Below, piece after piece: positions 1-9,076 of a stretch of 49,989 bases of DNA (the stretch's first letter is position 1; every line of letters begins with the position of its first letter). The DNA comes from SLRI01 sp964576715 (GTDB lineage Bacteria; Pseudomonadota; Alphaproteobacteria; Geminicoccales; Geminicoccaceae). The stretch lies in assembly GCA_964576715.1 (NCBI GenBank), contig CAZNWE010000024.1, positions 1 through 49,989 of the forward strand, in the 5' to 3' direction. Position numbers and translations under genes: made by a program. The notes below the pieces were generated by a model. It saw nothing but the letters and a program-made list of their open reading frames with translations. It made no database searches and had not been told where the DNA came from.

Positions 1-333
1 GTGGCCTCGGTCGGCCTCACCGAGGCCGCGGCCAAGGAGCAGGGCCACAAGGTCAAGACCGGCACGTTTCCGTTCGTGGGCAACGGCAAGGCGATCGCCC
101 TGGGCGAGCCCGAGGGCATGGTCAAGACCGTGTTCGATGCCGAGACCGGCGAGCTCCTGGGTGCGCACATGATCGGCGCGGAGGTCACCGAGCTGATCCA
201 GGGCTACGTCATCGCACGCCAGGTCGAGGCGACCGAACTCGACCTGATGCACACCATCTTCCCCCACCCCACCCTCTCGGAGATGATGCACGAGGCCGTG
301 CTCGATGCCTATGGACGCGCCATCCACTTCTAG
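1..333 (+). CDS. lpd: dihydrolipoyl dehydrogenase, C-terminal part (5' end outside window)
   Basis: Only the last 110 codons are present. This is the dimerisation domain of dihydrolipoamide dehydrogenase (E3), the FAD disulfide oxidoreductase that reoxidises lipoamide in the 2-oxoacid dehydrogenase complexes. Direct evidence is the C-terminal motif HPTLSE, with the His-Pro pair that forms part of the partner subunit's active site, preceded by a segment reading GAHMIGAEVTELI. The GTG at position 1 is an internal valine, not a start, because the FAD and NAD domains must lie upstream. In many alphaproteobacteria lpd is followed directly by lipA; here lipA is about 12 kb away on the other strand, so that arrangement is broken. 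The family call is very secure. Which complex it serves cannot be told from this fragment. Confidence 0.95.
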   Translation: MASVGLTEAAAKEQGHKVKTGTFPFVGNGKAIALGEPEGMVKTVFDAETGELLGAHMIGAEVTELIQGYVIARQVEATELDLMHTIFPHPTLSEMMHEAVLDAYGRAIHF

Positions 334-527
334 ACGATGGACCGCCAATGCTGGACGGCGATCTCGGAGATCCCGAGGAACACCGGGATCAGGGTGGTGC
401 AGCGGCCGGCGGGCGAGCGCGAGGGAGCCACTCTTGTCGACGGTGCCGGACACCGGCTCCGGGGCGATGGCGAGCCTGCCGAGACGTCGCGCTGACGGCG
501 GGCGACTGGTTCCGATGAAAGAAGCGT

Positions 528-576
528 AGGAAGGATGATCCTCCCTGCACCCACCGGCTTTTCTGGGTGGGGGGGG
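528..576 (+). terminator. double stem-loop downstream of lpd (repeat copy 1)
   Basis: Two adjacent hairpins: AGGAAGGAT/ATCCTCCCT (528-536 with 538-546, one mismatch), then CACCCA/TGGGTG (548-553 with 564-569) around a loop containing TTTT, followed by a run of G. It lies about 200 bp past the lpd stop, in the same direction. A related copy follows trkA on the minus strand at 2128-2176. It may be a terminator or an mRNA 3'-end element, but there is no classical T-tract. The rest of 334-769 shows no gene I can support. Confidence 0.45.
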
Positions 577-769
577 GGCGATGGTGTGCTGGGCGACGGA
601 AGGCGGCGTTGACAGTGGTTGCAGTCGGGCACGACATTGATCGGTAACCCTTACGGCGCCGTTGGCGCCGCAACATCAATAAAGGGAATATGCTGCCTCG
701 AACTGTTGGGAAAATTGAGCGGTCGACCGCCGGCCTTGCCTCAAGTGCCGGGTACCAGTGTTTTTGGAT

Positions 770-1388
770 CTACAGCAACCGCGATCCCAAGCAGAAGTGT
801 ATCCCCCCTGGGGTTTTGATGGCAAAACCATTGCCAACGCCCTGACCGTCCAAAACAACGCCATTTATGTCGACTTGACCATTACCTAAAGCCTTGCCGC
901 GGCCGTAACCAATAGTGGCAGAGACAAGATCGTTCTGGACCAACGTAACACCCTTTATCTTAGCGCCAGCCTCCCCATTCGGACCGACAGCTGCCGTACG
1001 ATTAGAACCAGTCTCGGTATCAACGACAACAGCCGCGGCATATGTAGCGCCAGAATTTTGCAGGCCAAGCAATAAATCAGATTGTATACCTTCTTCATCA
1101 AGAAACTCATCAGATCCGGGCCCAAAAAAAACCAAAGCCGAAGCCTGTACATGAATCCGTTCCGCAACTCACGGTGAGCCCAGCACTTTTGTTGGGGTCC
1201 TCTGAGAATAAGGCTCTACTTAAAGCAAAATCATTATCACCATCCGAAACTTGAGATATCACTTCAACGCCCGTGACAGGTCGACCAGCCACTATTGTGT
1301 CTAACCAAGAATCATCGAGCTGGATCGGCTCTGCGAGTGCGTTGTTTGACAAGCACACTGAGCATAGCAAAGCGATTACAAGCCTCAT
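770..1388 (-). pseudogene. secreted protein gene with a frameshift at a run of eight T; function unknown
   Basis: Two reading frames on the minus strand join into one gene. The first part (1388 to 1110) starts with a clear signal peptide: basic start, hydrophobic core, ALA cleavage site near residue 19. An AAAAAGGAG ribosome site lies just upstream. It stops soon after a homopolymer of eight T (coding strand; A-run at 1124-1131). The second part (to 770) continues in another frame. Removing one T joins them into a protein of about 205 residues reading GFGFFGPGSDEFLDEEG across the junction. The product has a Gly/Asn/Val-rich C-terminal half and no domain I recognise. The region is clearly poorer in G+C than its surroundings, suggesting transfer. 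A sequencing error, a true null, or slippage that switches the gene on and off are all possible. Confidence 0.55.
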
Positions 1389-1437
1389 GAATTACTCCTT
1401 TTTCTCTTTATATTCTAGGCTGCCATACGAAAGAAAT

Positions 1438-1469
1438 AAGGTTGAATAAATTCAATAGTTATCAACCTT
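1438..1469 (-). promoter_or_regulatory. AT-rich inverted repeats upstream of the secreted-protein gene
   Basis: An 8-bp perfect inverted repeat, AAGGTTGA (1438-1445) with TCAACCTT (1462-1469), encloses a second palindrome TTGAATAAATTCAA (1442-1455). It lies about 50-80 bp upstream of the minus-strand start at 1388. The position fits an operator or promoter region, but no regulator can be named. The rest of 1389-1574 shows nothing else. Confidence 0.35.
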
Positions 1470-1574
1470 AGGGCGTAGGGCGCTAGTGAAGTCACCGGCG
1501 AGCGCATTATGGGGCGAGGGACGAACTCAGGAGGACACGTCCCTAATTCACCATTTCACGGATCGCGTGTCCGC

Positions 1575-1817
1575 TCACCCCATTCGCCGGGCGTATTCGT
1601 CGACCAAGGCCCTGATCATGCGTTGGTAGGGGATGTGTTGTTTGGCGGCTTCTTGTTTGAAGAAGTCAACGGAGCGGCGGCTGAGGGCCAGGGTTACCTT
1701 GACGGTGTCGTCGCGGGGGACGAGTTGGTCGGGGGGCGGGAGGGTGTCGGCGATGCGGTGGAGGTCGCCGGTGATTTCGCCCTGGTCGTCGGTGTAGTCA
1801 GCTGTTTTCGCGTTCAT
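1575..1817 (-). CDS. brnA: BrnA-type antitoxin
   Basis: An 80-residue protein with the BrnA layout: a variable acidic N-terminus, then the segment VKVTLALSRRSVDFFKQEA, a ribbon-helix-helix-like DNA-binding strand and helix, and the ending RMIRALVDEYARR. BrnA antitoxins bind the BrnT toxin and repress their shared promoter. The gene overlaps the end of the toxin gene by 20 bp (1798-1817), so the two are co-transcribed with the toxin first, the usual BrnTA order. An inverted repeat at 2102-2116 upstream of brnT is the natural operator candidate. The call is well supported by the pairing. Whether the module is active cannot be seen. Confidence 0.85.
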   Translation of the reverse strand: MNAKTADYTDDQGEITGDLHRIADTLPPPDQLVPRDDTVKVTLALSRRSVDFFKQEAAKQHIPYQRMIRALVDEYARRMG

Positions 1818-2076
1818 AAGCGTCTCGTCCCTTGCGCCAGTAGCCGGCGCCGATGAGGCGGATGTTGTTGCCCCTGGTGGTGAAGCGGACGGTCATGACG
1901 CGGCCGTTCACGAGGCCGAGGCAGAACCAGCGCGGTTCGGCTGCGCTGTGCGCCTCGTCCACGGCGACGACGCGGCGTGGGTCGAAGAAGGCACGCTGGG
2001 CCTCGTCGAAGCCGACGCCGTGCTTGGCGCGATTGAGCGCATCCTTGGTGTCATTCCACTCGAACGACCAAGTCAC
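1798..2076 (-). CDS. brnT: BrnT-type ribonuclease toxin
   Basis: A 92-residue protein of the BrnT family, RelE-fold ribonucleases of type II toxin-antitoxin systems that cut RNA and stop growth when the antitoxin is lost. Visible family features are the N-terminal FEWNDTKDALNRAKHGVGF (the W-x-x-x-K-x-x-x-N-x-x-KHGV pattern), the middle FFDPRRVVAVDEAHS, and the C-terminal VRFTTRGNNIRLIGAGYWRK with the conserved Arg-Ile-x-x-A-R-like end slightly altered. It is first in the operon, with brnA overlapping its 3' end. It sits in the accessory stretch between lpd and trkA beside a G+C-poor gene, which fits acquisition by transfer. Confidence 0.85.
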   Translation of the reverse strand: MTWSFEWNDTKDALNRAKHGVGFDEAQRAFFDPRRVVAVDEAHSAAEPRWFCLGLVNGRVMTVRFTTRGNNIRLIGAGYWRKGRDAYERENS

Positions 2077-2101
2077 CCGCGAACCCTATCAGCACCCATA
2101 T

Positions 2102-2116
2102 AAAGTGCAATACTTT
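2102..2116 (-). promoter_or_regulatory. candidate BrnA operator/promoter
   Basis: AAAGT-GCAAT-ACTTT is a perfect 5-bp inverted repeat 26 bp upstream of the brnT start. On the minus strand it contains TTGCAC, which with TAGGGT 16 bp further on could serve as -35 and -10. BrnA is known to repress its own promoter, and this is the only symmetric site in the upstream region. Confidence 0.4.
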
Positions 2117-2127
2117 TCGCCATATAT

Positions 2128-2176
2128 CCCCTCCCCCAAAAAATACCGGAGGGTGCAGGGAGGCAAGCCTCCCTGC
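2128..2176 (-). terminator. double stem-loop downstream of trkA (repeat copy 2)
   Basis: Read on the minus strand, past the trkA stop: a perfect 10-bp hairpin GCAGGGAGGC/GCCTCCCTGC (2155-2164 with 2167-2176), then CCCTCC/GGAGGG (arms 2129-2134 and 2148-2153) around a loop with six T, then G-rich DNA. It shares the core CCTCCCTGCACCC with the copy downstream of lpd (528-576). Confidence 0.5.
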
Positions 2177-2186
2177 GTTCTTCCCC

Positions 2187-2208
2187 AGCGGCCGGAAGGC
2201 CGCTTTTT
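2187..2208 (+). terminator. stem-loop with T-run, plus-strand orientation
   Basis: AGCGGCC-GGAA-GGCCGCT followed by TTTTT, a textbook intrinsic terminator shape for plus-strand transcription. It lies 4 bp beyond the trkA stop. No plus-strand gene upstream clearly needs it, so it may block antisense transcription into trkA or act in both directions. Confidence 0.5.
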
Positions 2209-2211
2209 GGC

Positions 2212-3588
2212 TCAGAAATAGTCGAGCCTGACCGCGAACAGTTGCTCGACCTTCCTGACGACGTCGCTGCGGGCGAGCATGACGACGCGGTCGTGGGCCT
2301 GGACGATGGTGTCGCTTCGGGGCATCAGCACCTTGTCGTCGCGGATCAGGGCGCCGACGATCATGCCGCCCGAGGCGCGGAATTCCTTGAGCGGCTTGCC
2401 GACGAGCGGCGAGGTTTCGAGGGCCTCGGCCTCGTAGATCTCGGCGTCGCCGTCGCGGATGGTGTGGACGGATTTGAGCCGGCCGCGCCGGACGTGCTGG
2501 AGGATCGAGGAGACGGTGGTCTCGCGTGGATTGATCGCGACGTCGAGGCCGATCAGGCCGACGATCAGGTTGTAGGTCTGGTTGTTGACCAGGGCCAGCG
2601 CCCGCTTGCAGCCCAGCCGCTTGGCCAGGAGGCCGGCCATGACGTTGACCTCGTCGTCGTTGGTGACGGTGACGATGGCCTGCGCGTTCTTGACGTTGGC
2701 CTCGTCGAGCAGGGCGCGATCGCGGGCATCGCCGCAGAGCACGATCGCCCGGCTCAGCTCGTCGGCGATCACCTCGGCCCGGGCGGGGTTGCTCTCGATC
2801 ACCTTGATCGACAGCTGCGGGTAACGCCGCTCGAGTTCCTGGGTGAGGAACAGGCCGATATTGCCGCCGCCGACGACGATGATCCGATCGCTCATCCGCT
2901 CCTCGTAGCCGAAGGCGGGAAGCGCCCGCTCGAGATGAGCTGTCTCGACGACGAAATGGACCTCGTCGTCGATCCTCAGCTGGTCGTCGGAATGCGGGAT
3001 GAAGAACTGCTCGCCCCGGACCACGCCGACGCAGACCAGATGCAGGTCCGGAAAGAGGTAGGTCAGCTGCCTGAGCGGCGTATCGATGATCGGGGTGGTG
3101 GCGGTGCAGCGGACGGCGATCAACCGGACCAGGTCATCGGCGAACGGCACCACGTTGATGGCGCCCGGCACCTCGAGCCTCAGGGCGATGGCGTGCGCCA
3201 CTTCGACCTCGGGCGAGATGACCACGTCGATCGGCAGGTGGTCGCGGCGGAACAGGTCCTGGAAGCGGTCCTGGAGATAGTCCTGCTGGCGGATGCGGGC
3301 GATCTTGGTCGGCACGTTGAAGAGGGTATGGACCACCTGGCAGGCCACCATGTTGACCTCGTCGACCTGGGTCACCGCGATGAACATGTCGGCGTCGTCG
3401 GCCCCCGCATCCTCGAGGGTCGAGGGATGGGAGGCGTGACCGACCATTGCCTGGATGTCGAGATGGTCGCCGATCTTCTTCACCAGCTCCGGGCGCTGGT
3501 CGATGAGGACGACGTCATTGCCGGCGGCCGCCAGGTAGCGCGCGATGTTGTAGCCGACGAGCCCGGCGCCGGCGACGATGACCTTCAC
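2212..3588 (-). CDS. trkA: Trk potassium uptake system peripheral NAD-binding protein TrkA
   Basis: A 458-residue cytoplasmic regulator that gates the TrkH/TrkG K+ channel in response to nucleotide. It has the duplicated RCK layout: a first Rossmann domain from residue 3 (VIVAGAGLVGYNIA), an RCK-C domain near 140-220, a second Rossmann domain (IIVVGGGNIGLFL, about residue 235) and a second RCK-C domain to the end. The length is as usual. The start is GTG at 3588, chosen because the protein then begins MKVIVAGAG as in relatives. It is last in the ntrBC-ntrYX-trkA block, a common alphaproteobacterial order. Two stem-loops follow the stop. No TrkH gene is in the window. Confidence 0.95.
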   Translation of the reverse strand: MKVIVAGAGLVGYNIARYLAAAGNDVVLIDQRPELVKKIGDHLDIQAMVGHASHPSTLEDAGADDADMFIAVTQVDEVNMVACQVVHTLFNVPTKIARIRQQDYLQDRFQDLFRRDHLPIDVVISPEVEVAHAIALRLEVPGAINVVPFADDLVRLIAVRCTATTPIIDTPLRQLTYLFPDLHLVCVGVVRGEQFFIPHSDDQLRIDDEVHFVVETAHLERALPAFGYEERMSDRIIVVGGGNIGLFLTQELERRYPQLSIKVIESNPARAEVIADELSRAIVLCGDARDRALLDEANVKNAQAIVTVTNDDEVNVMAGLLAKRLGCKRALALVNNQTYNLIVGLIGLDVAINPRETTVSSILQHVRRGRLKSVHTIRDGDAEIYEAEALETSPLVGKPLKEFRASGGMIVGALIRDDKVLMPRSDTIVQAHDRVVMLARSDVVRKVEQLFAVRLDYF

Positions 3589-3619
3589 GTGGCGCTCGCC
3601 TGCTCAACCAAGCGGGCGC

Positions 3620-4999
3620 TCAATCGTCACTGTGCAGGCCCAGGGTCTTCAGCTTGCGGTGCAGCGCCGAGCGTTCCATGCCGACGAAATTGGCGGTGCG
3701 GGAGATGTTGCCGCCGAAGCGCTGCAGTTGCGACTGGAGATAGGTGCGCTCGAACTGCTCGCGGGCATCCCTGAGCGGCATCGAGACGAACTCGCCGTTG
3801 GCCCTGGGGTCCATGCTCTTGGTCGCACTGTCGGTGAGTTCGGGTGGCAGGCCCGAGATCGAGATCGGCTCCCTGCCCTCGCCCGCCATGATCAGCATCC
3901 ATTCGATGGTGTTCTTGAGCTGGCGGACATCGCCCGGCCATTCGGCGGTCTGCAGCACGGCCATGGCGTCGTCGCTGATCTCCCGCGCCGCGAGGCCGGA
4001 CTCGGTCGCCGCCACGGCCATGAAGTGGCGGGCCATCTCGGGGATGTCGATGCGGTGCTCGGCCAAGGGCGGCAGCTCGATCGGCACGACATTGATGCGG
4101 TAGTAGAGATCCTCGCGGAACCGGCCGGCCGACATCTCGGTCTGCAGGTTGCGGTTGGTGGTCGCGATCACCCGGACGTCGACCTCGCGGCGGTTGTTGC
4201 CGCCGGGCCGGGTGAAGCTGCGCTCCTGCAAGGCCCTGAGCACCTTGCCCTGGGTCTCGAGCGGCATGTCGGCGATCTCGTCGAGCAGGAGCGTGCCGCC
4301 GTCGGCGCGCTCGAGTGCGCCGACCACCCGCGGCTGGTCGGGTGCCATGAAACCGGGCTCGCAACCGAACAGCTCGATCTCGACCCGGTCCGGGGCCAGA
4401 GCCGCGCAATTGACGACGACGAAGGGGCCGTCGGCCCGCCGCGAGCTCGCATGCAGCAGCCGGGCGACGATCTCCTTGCCAGCACCGGGCGGGCCGCTGA
4501 TCATGATCCGGCTGTTGGTCGGGCCGACCCGCTGGATCGTGCTCTTGAGCTTGCTCATGGCCGGCGAGGTGCCGATCAGCTCGACCTTCTGCGCCCGGCT
4601 CTTGAGCTCCTCGTTCTCGCGCCTGAGGCGGCTCAGCTCCATCGCCCGATCGACCGCCAGCAAGAGCCGGTCGGACTTGAACGGCTTCTCGATGAAATCG
4701 TGGGCACCCTTCTTGATGGCGCCGACCGCGGTCTCGATGGTGCCGTGACCACTGAACATGATCACCGGGATATCGGCGTGGCTGGCGCGAACGTGGTCGA
4801 GAATCTGCACGCCGTCCATGCGGCTGCCCTCGAGCCAGATATCGAGCAGGATGAGGGCCGGCGGCTTCTTCGCCACCTCGCGCAGCGCCTCGTCGCTGGT
4901 CGCCGCCATGCGCGGCACGTAGCCTTCATCCTCGAGAACGGCGGCGACGACCTCGCGGATGGCAGCCTCGTCGTCGACGATCAATACATCCTTGCTCAT
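3620..4999 (-). CDS. ntrX: nitrogen/redox response regulator NtrX
   Basis: A 459-residue sigma-54-type response regulator, partner of NtrY. Receiver domain: residues 3-120 with phosphoacceptor Asp53 and Lys105. AAA+ domain: Walker A GPPGAGKE at 169-176 and Walker B LLLDE at 237-241. A Fis-type helix-turn-helix is at the C-terminus (NISRTANFVGMERSALHRKL). The GAFTGA loop that contacts sigma-54 is not there: residues 216-221 read GFMAPD. Such degeneration is typical of NtrX and suggests it does not act as a classical sigma-54 activator. The start is ATG at 4999 (MSKDVL) because GGAAG lies 7 bp upstream; a TTG two codons earlier is less likely. It sits 39 bp downstream of ntrY. Confidence 0.95.
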   Translation of the reverse strand: MSKDVLIVDDEAAIREVVAAVLEDEGYVPRMAATSDEALREVAKKPPALILLDIWLEGSRMDGVQILDHVRASHADIPVIMFSGHGTIETAVGAIKKGAHDFIEKPFKSDRLLLAVDRAMELSRLRRENEELKSRAQKVELIGTSPAMSKLKSTIQRVGPTNSRIMISGPPGAGKEIVARLLHASSRRADGPFVVVNCAALAPDRVEIELFGCEPGFMAPDQPRVVGALERADGGTLLLDEIADMPLETQGKVLRALQERSFTRPGGNNRREVDVRVIATTNRNLQTEMSAGRFREDLYYRINVVPIELPPLAEHRIDIPEMARHFMAVAATESGLAAREISDDAMAVLQTAEWPGDVRQLKNTIEWMLIMAGEGREPISISGLPPELTDSATKSMDPRANGEFVSMPLRDAREQFERTYLQSQLQRFGGNISRTANFVGMERSALHRKLKTLGLHSDD

Positions 5000-5038
5000 G
5001 CTCAACTTCCGTTGCTGAACGATCGCCGGTGCCCCGGC

Positions 5039-7468
5039 TCAAACCGCTCGGCGCTCCCCCTGTCGTTGGCGGCTTTTGACGATCCGCTCGGCCGGAAAGA
5101 CCAGGCGCACCAAGGCTCCACCAAGCGAACTCCGGTCGAGTTCGACGCGACCGTTGTGTTCCTCCATAATCTTATGGACGATGGCAAGTCCCAAGCCGGT
5201 GCCCTTGGCCTTGGTGGTGACGTAGGGCTCGAGGAAACGTTGCCGCTCGCCCGGCGGGAAGCCCGGGCCGTTGTCGGCGACATCGATCGTGAGCTCGTGG
5301 TCGTTACGCCTGACGGCGATGCTTATCACGGGCGACGATGGCCGGCCATCGCCTTCGCGCACCGCCGACCCGCTGGCGTCGCCGCTGGCGTCGTTCGCGG
5401 CGCGGCTCTCGACCAGAGCCTGGGCGGCGTTCTGCAGGACATTGTTCAACGTCTGGCTGATCTGCTCGGCATCGCAATCGAGGTAGAGCTCGGGTGCGAC
5501 GTCGAGGTCGAGGTCGATGCGCAGAGCCGGCCAGGCACTTTCCTGCAACTCGACCGCGTGGTGGAGGAGGTCGGCGAGTGGTTCAGGGCGCATCTTCGCG
5601 TCGGGCATCCGGGCGAAAGCCGAGAACTCACGGATCAGCCGACCGATGACATCGACCTGGCGGATTATGGTGTCGATCGAGCGGCTGAACGAGGCGCGGT
5701 CGGCTTGCGCGATCTGGCTCGCGAACTTGCGCCCGAGCCGTTCGGCGGAGAGCTGGATCGGGGTCAGCGGGTTCTTGATCTCGTGCGCGATGCGCCTTGC
5801 CACCTCCGCCCAGGCGGCCTGGCGCTGAGCACTCAGGAGTTGGGTGATGTCGTCGAAGGTGAGCACGTAGCCGACGATACGCTCGCCGAGGTCGCTCGCC
5901 CGGCCCGAAGGGTCCATGTCGACGCGGCCATCGTGCTGGGCGGCGAGACGGACGAGCAGGGTGTATTCGGCACCCCCTCGACGCACTCTGAGCTGGGTCT
6001 GCACGGTTTGGCCCTGGGCCAGTTCCGGCAAGTCGAAGAGCCGCTGTGTCTCGGGCAGAACGGTGGCGATATCGGCACCGACGATGGCTTCGGTGACGAA
6101 GCTCGGGTCGAGCCCGTCCGCGCTATCGCTGGCCGGGGCACCGCTGCTCGGCGGCTCGAGAAAGCGGCTGGCCGCGCGGTTGGGCAGGATGATCCGCCGC
6201 TCGGCATCGAGGCCGATCACCCCGGCGGTGACGCCGGCAAGCACCGCCTCGGTGAAGCGGCGGCGGCCGTCGAGCTGCTGGTTCGCCTCGATCAGCTCGG
6301 CCCGCTGGTTCTGCAGCTGGTTCGCCATTCGGTTGAAGGCACGGCTCAACACGGCGATTTCGTCGTCGCTCGGGTCCTCGCGCACGCGAACCAGCAGATC
6401 ACCGGTGCGAACCCGATCCGCGGCGTCGATCAGCTGGCCGATGGGGGCGATCAGCCGGTCGGCCACGGCCATTCCGGTCCACACCGCGGCGAGGAGCAGC
6501 AGCAGGGCGACGAGACCGAACAGCGCCGCCGAGGTGAACTGAATGCGGCCGCGCTCGGTCTGCAGCTCCTGGTACTCCCGCACCACCCGCTGCGTCTCCT
6601 GCATGTAGCCCAGCACCTCGGCATCGACGAAGCGGCCGACGAAAAGATAGGCCTCGCCGAAGCCGAACAGCGAGACCAGGGCACGCACCCGATCGTCGGC
6701 GGAGGAGGTGACCGTGACGACCTCGCCGGCCTCGACCCGGGCCAGTGTCTCGGGCGGCAGGTAGTCGACCTCGAGGCCGAAGCTGAGGCCGGTCCTGGCG
6801 AGCACGTTGTTCAGCCGATCGAACACGATGGCCTCGGTCAGGTTGCGCACCGCCGCCTGCCCCGCCACGAATTGCTGCAGCCGTTCCGGATCGCCGACCA
6901 GCGTCGGCCCCTGACGGTTGAGGTCGGCGGCCATGGCCAGCGCATCGGCGCGGATGTTCTCCTTGTGCTCCTCGAGATAGGCCTCGGCGACGTTGAGCGA
7001 GTTGTCGAGCGCTGTTCTGATCCGATCGCCGAACCAGGTCTCGAGCCCGGAGCTCAAGAACAAGACGGAGAAGACCGAGACGACGATGGCCGGCAACACG
7101 GCGATGACGCCGAACAGCGCCACGAGCCGGCCGTGCAGCTTCGAGCCGGCCAGGCCCTGGCGGCGTTGCAAGAACAGCTTCACCAGGCGCCGCGCGACGA
7201 TAACGCCAAGCAGCAGCAGCAGGATCATGTCGATGTTGAGGAGCAGGACGACGGTCTGCACGCTCCGCCCGGCAGGCGGTGCCGTCGAGATCATGACATA
7301 GGTGGTGAGGCCCGAGATGACGGCGAGGACGGTCAGCGCAAGGGCCAGCTTGCGCTCGAGCTTGAGGCCCTTCAGCCGCGCCAGCAGCCGCGCATCGCCG
7401 GGCTGCAGCCGGGCGATGGCGGTGGTCAGGGTCGAGAAGCTGGGCGTGTCCAACGGGCTCCTTCGCAC
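5039..7468 (-). CDS. ntrY: membrane sensor histidine kinase NtrY
   Basis: A 809-residue inner-membrane kinase of the NtrYX system, linked in alphaproteobacteria to nitrogen metabolism, redox state and the cell envelope. Order seen: three N-terminal hydrophobic segments (about residues 40-60, 75-93, 115-140), a periplasmic region, another membrane segment (about 310-332), a HAMP linker beginning RLIAPIGQLIDAADRV, a PAS domain, a HisKA H-box with RRIAHEIKNPLTPIQL, and a HATPase domain with an N-box, DNGPGF and a G-box GTGLGLAIV. The start is GTG at 7468 with an AGAGGAG just upstream; a TTG five codons on, preceded by AAGGAG, is an alternative. It lies 89 bp after ntrC and is probably co-transcribed with ntrX. 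Confidence 0.95.
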   Translation of the reverse strand: MRRSPLDTPSFSTLTTAIARLQPGDARLLARLKGLKLERKLALALTVLAVISGLTTYVMISTAPPAGRSVQTVVLLLNIDMILLLLLGVIVARRLVKLFLQRRQGLAGSKLHGRLVALFGVIAVLPAIVVSVFSVLFLSSGLETWFGDRIRTALDNSLNVAEAYLEEHKENIRADALAMAADLNRQGPTLVGDPERLQQFVAGQAAVRNLTEAIVFDRLNNVLARTGLSFGLEVDYLPPETLARVEAGEVVTVTSSADDRVRALVSLFGFGEAYLFVGRFVDAEVLGYMQETQRVVREYQELQTERGRIQFTSAALFGLVALLLLLAAVWTGMAVADRLIAPIGQLIDAADRVRTGDLLVRVREDPSDDEIAVLSRAFNRMANQLQNQRAELIEANQQLDGRRRFTEAVLAGVTAGVIGLDAERRIILPNRAASRFLEPPSSGAPASDSADGLDPSFVTEAIVGADIATVLPETQRLFDLPELAQGQTVQTQLRVRRGGAEYTLLVRLAAQHDGRVDMDPSGRASDLGERIVGYVLTFDDITQLLSAQRQAAWAEVARRIAHEIKNPLTPIQLSAERLGRKFASQIAQADRASFSRSIDTIIRQVDVIGRLIREFSAFARMPDAKMRPEPLADLLHHAVELQESAWPALRIDLDLDVAPELYLDCDAEQISQTLNNVLQNAAQALVESRAANDASGDASGSAVREGDGRPSSPVISIAVRRNDHELTIDVADNGPGFPPGERQRFLEPYVTTKAKGTGLGLAIVHKIMEEHNGRVELDRSSLGGALVRLVFPAERIVKSRQRQGERRAV

Positions 7469-7557
7469 CGCTCCTCTGCCGGTCGAGCCGCACCGGTCAA
7501 CGGCGAGGTGCGGATCATTTCCGGCTGCCGATCGCCGGCGGTCGCGGCCGCCGCGGA

Positions 7558-9003
<1,446 letters not shown>

Positions 9004-9076
9004 CGGCGTCTCGTGTCGCACCACATCGGTGAGCCCCCGGCGCAGTGGTTCGGCGCTTGCAGCGTCGGGATCATCA

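Noticed and set aside
1853..2221. Plus-strand frame opposite brnT
   Set aside because: Shadow of brnT extended into non-coding DNA, with no family match.
2242..3774. Plus-strand open frame of 510 codons opposite trkA
   Set aside because: Shadow of trkA with Asp/Val/Gly-rich, family-less translation.
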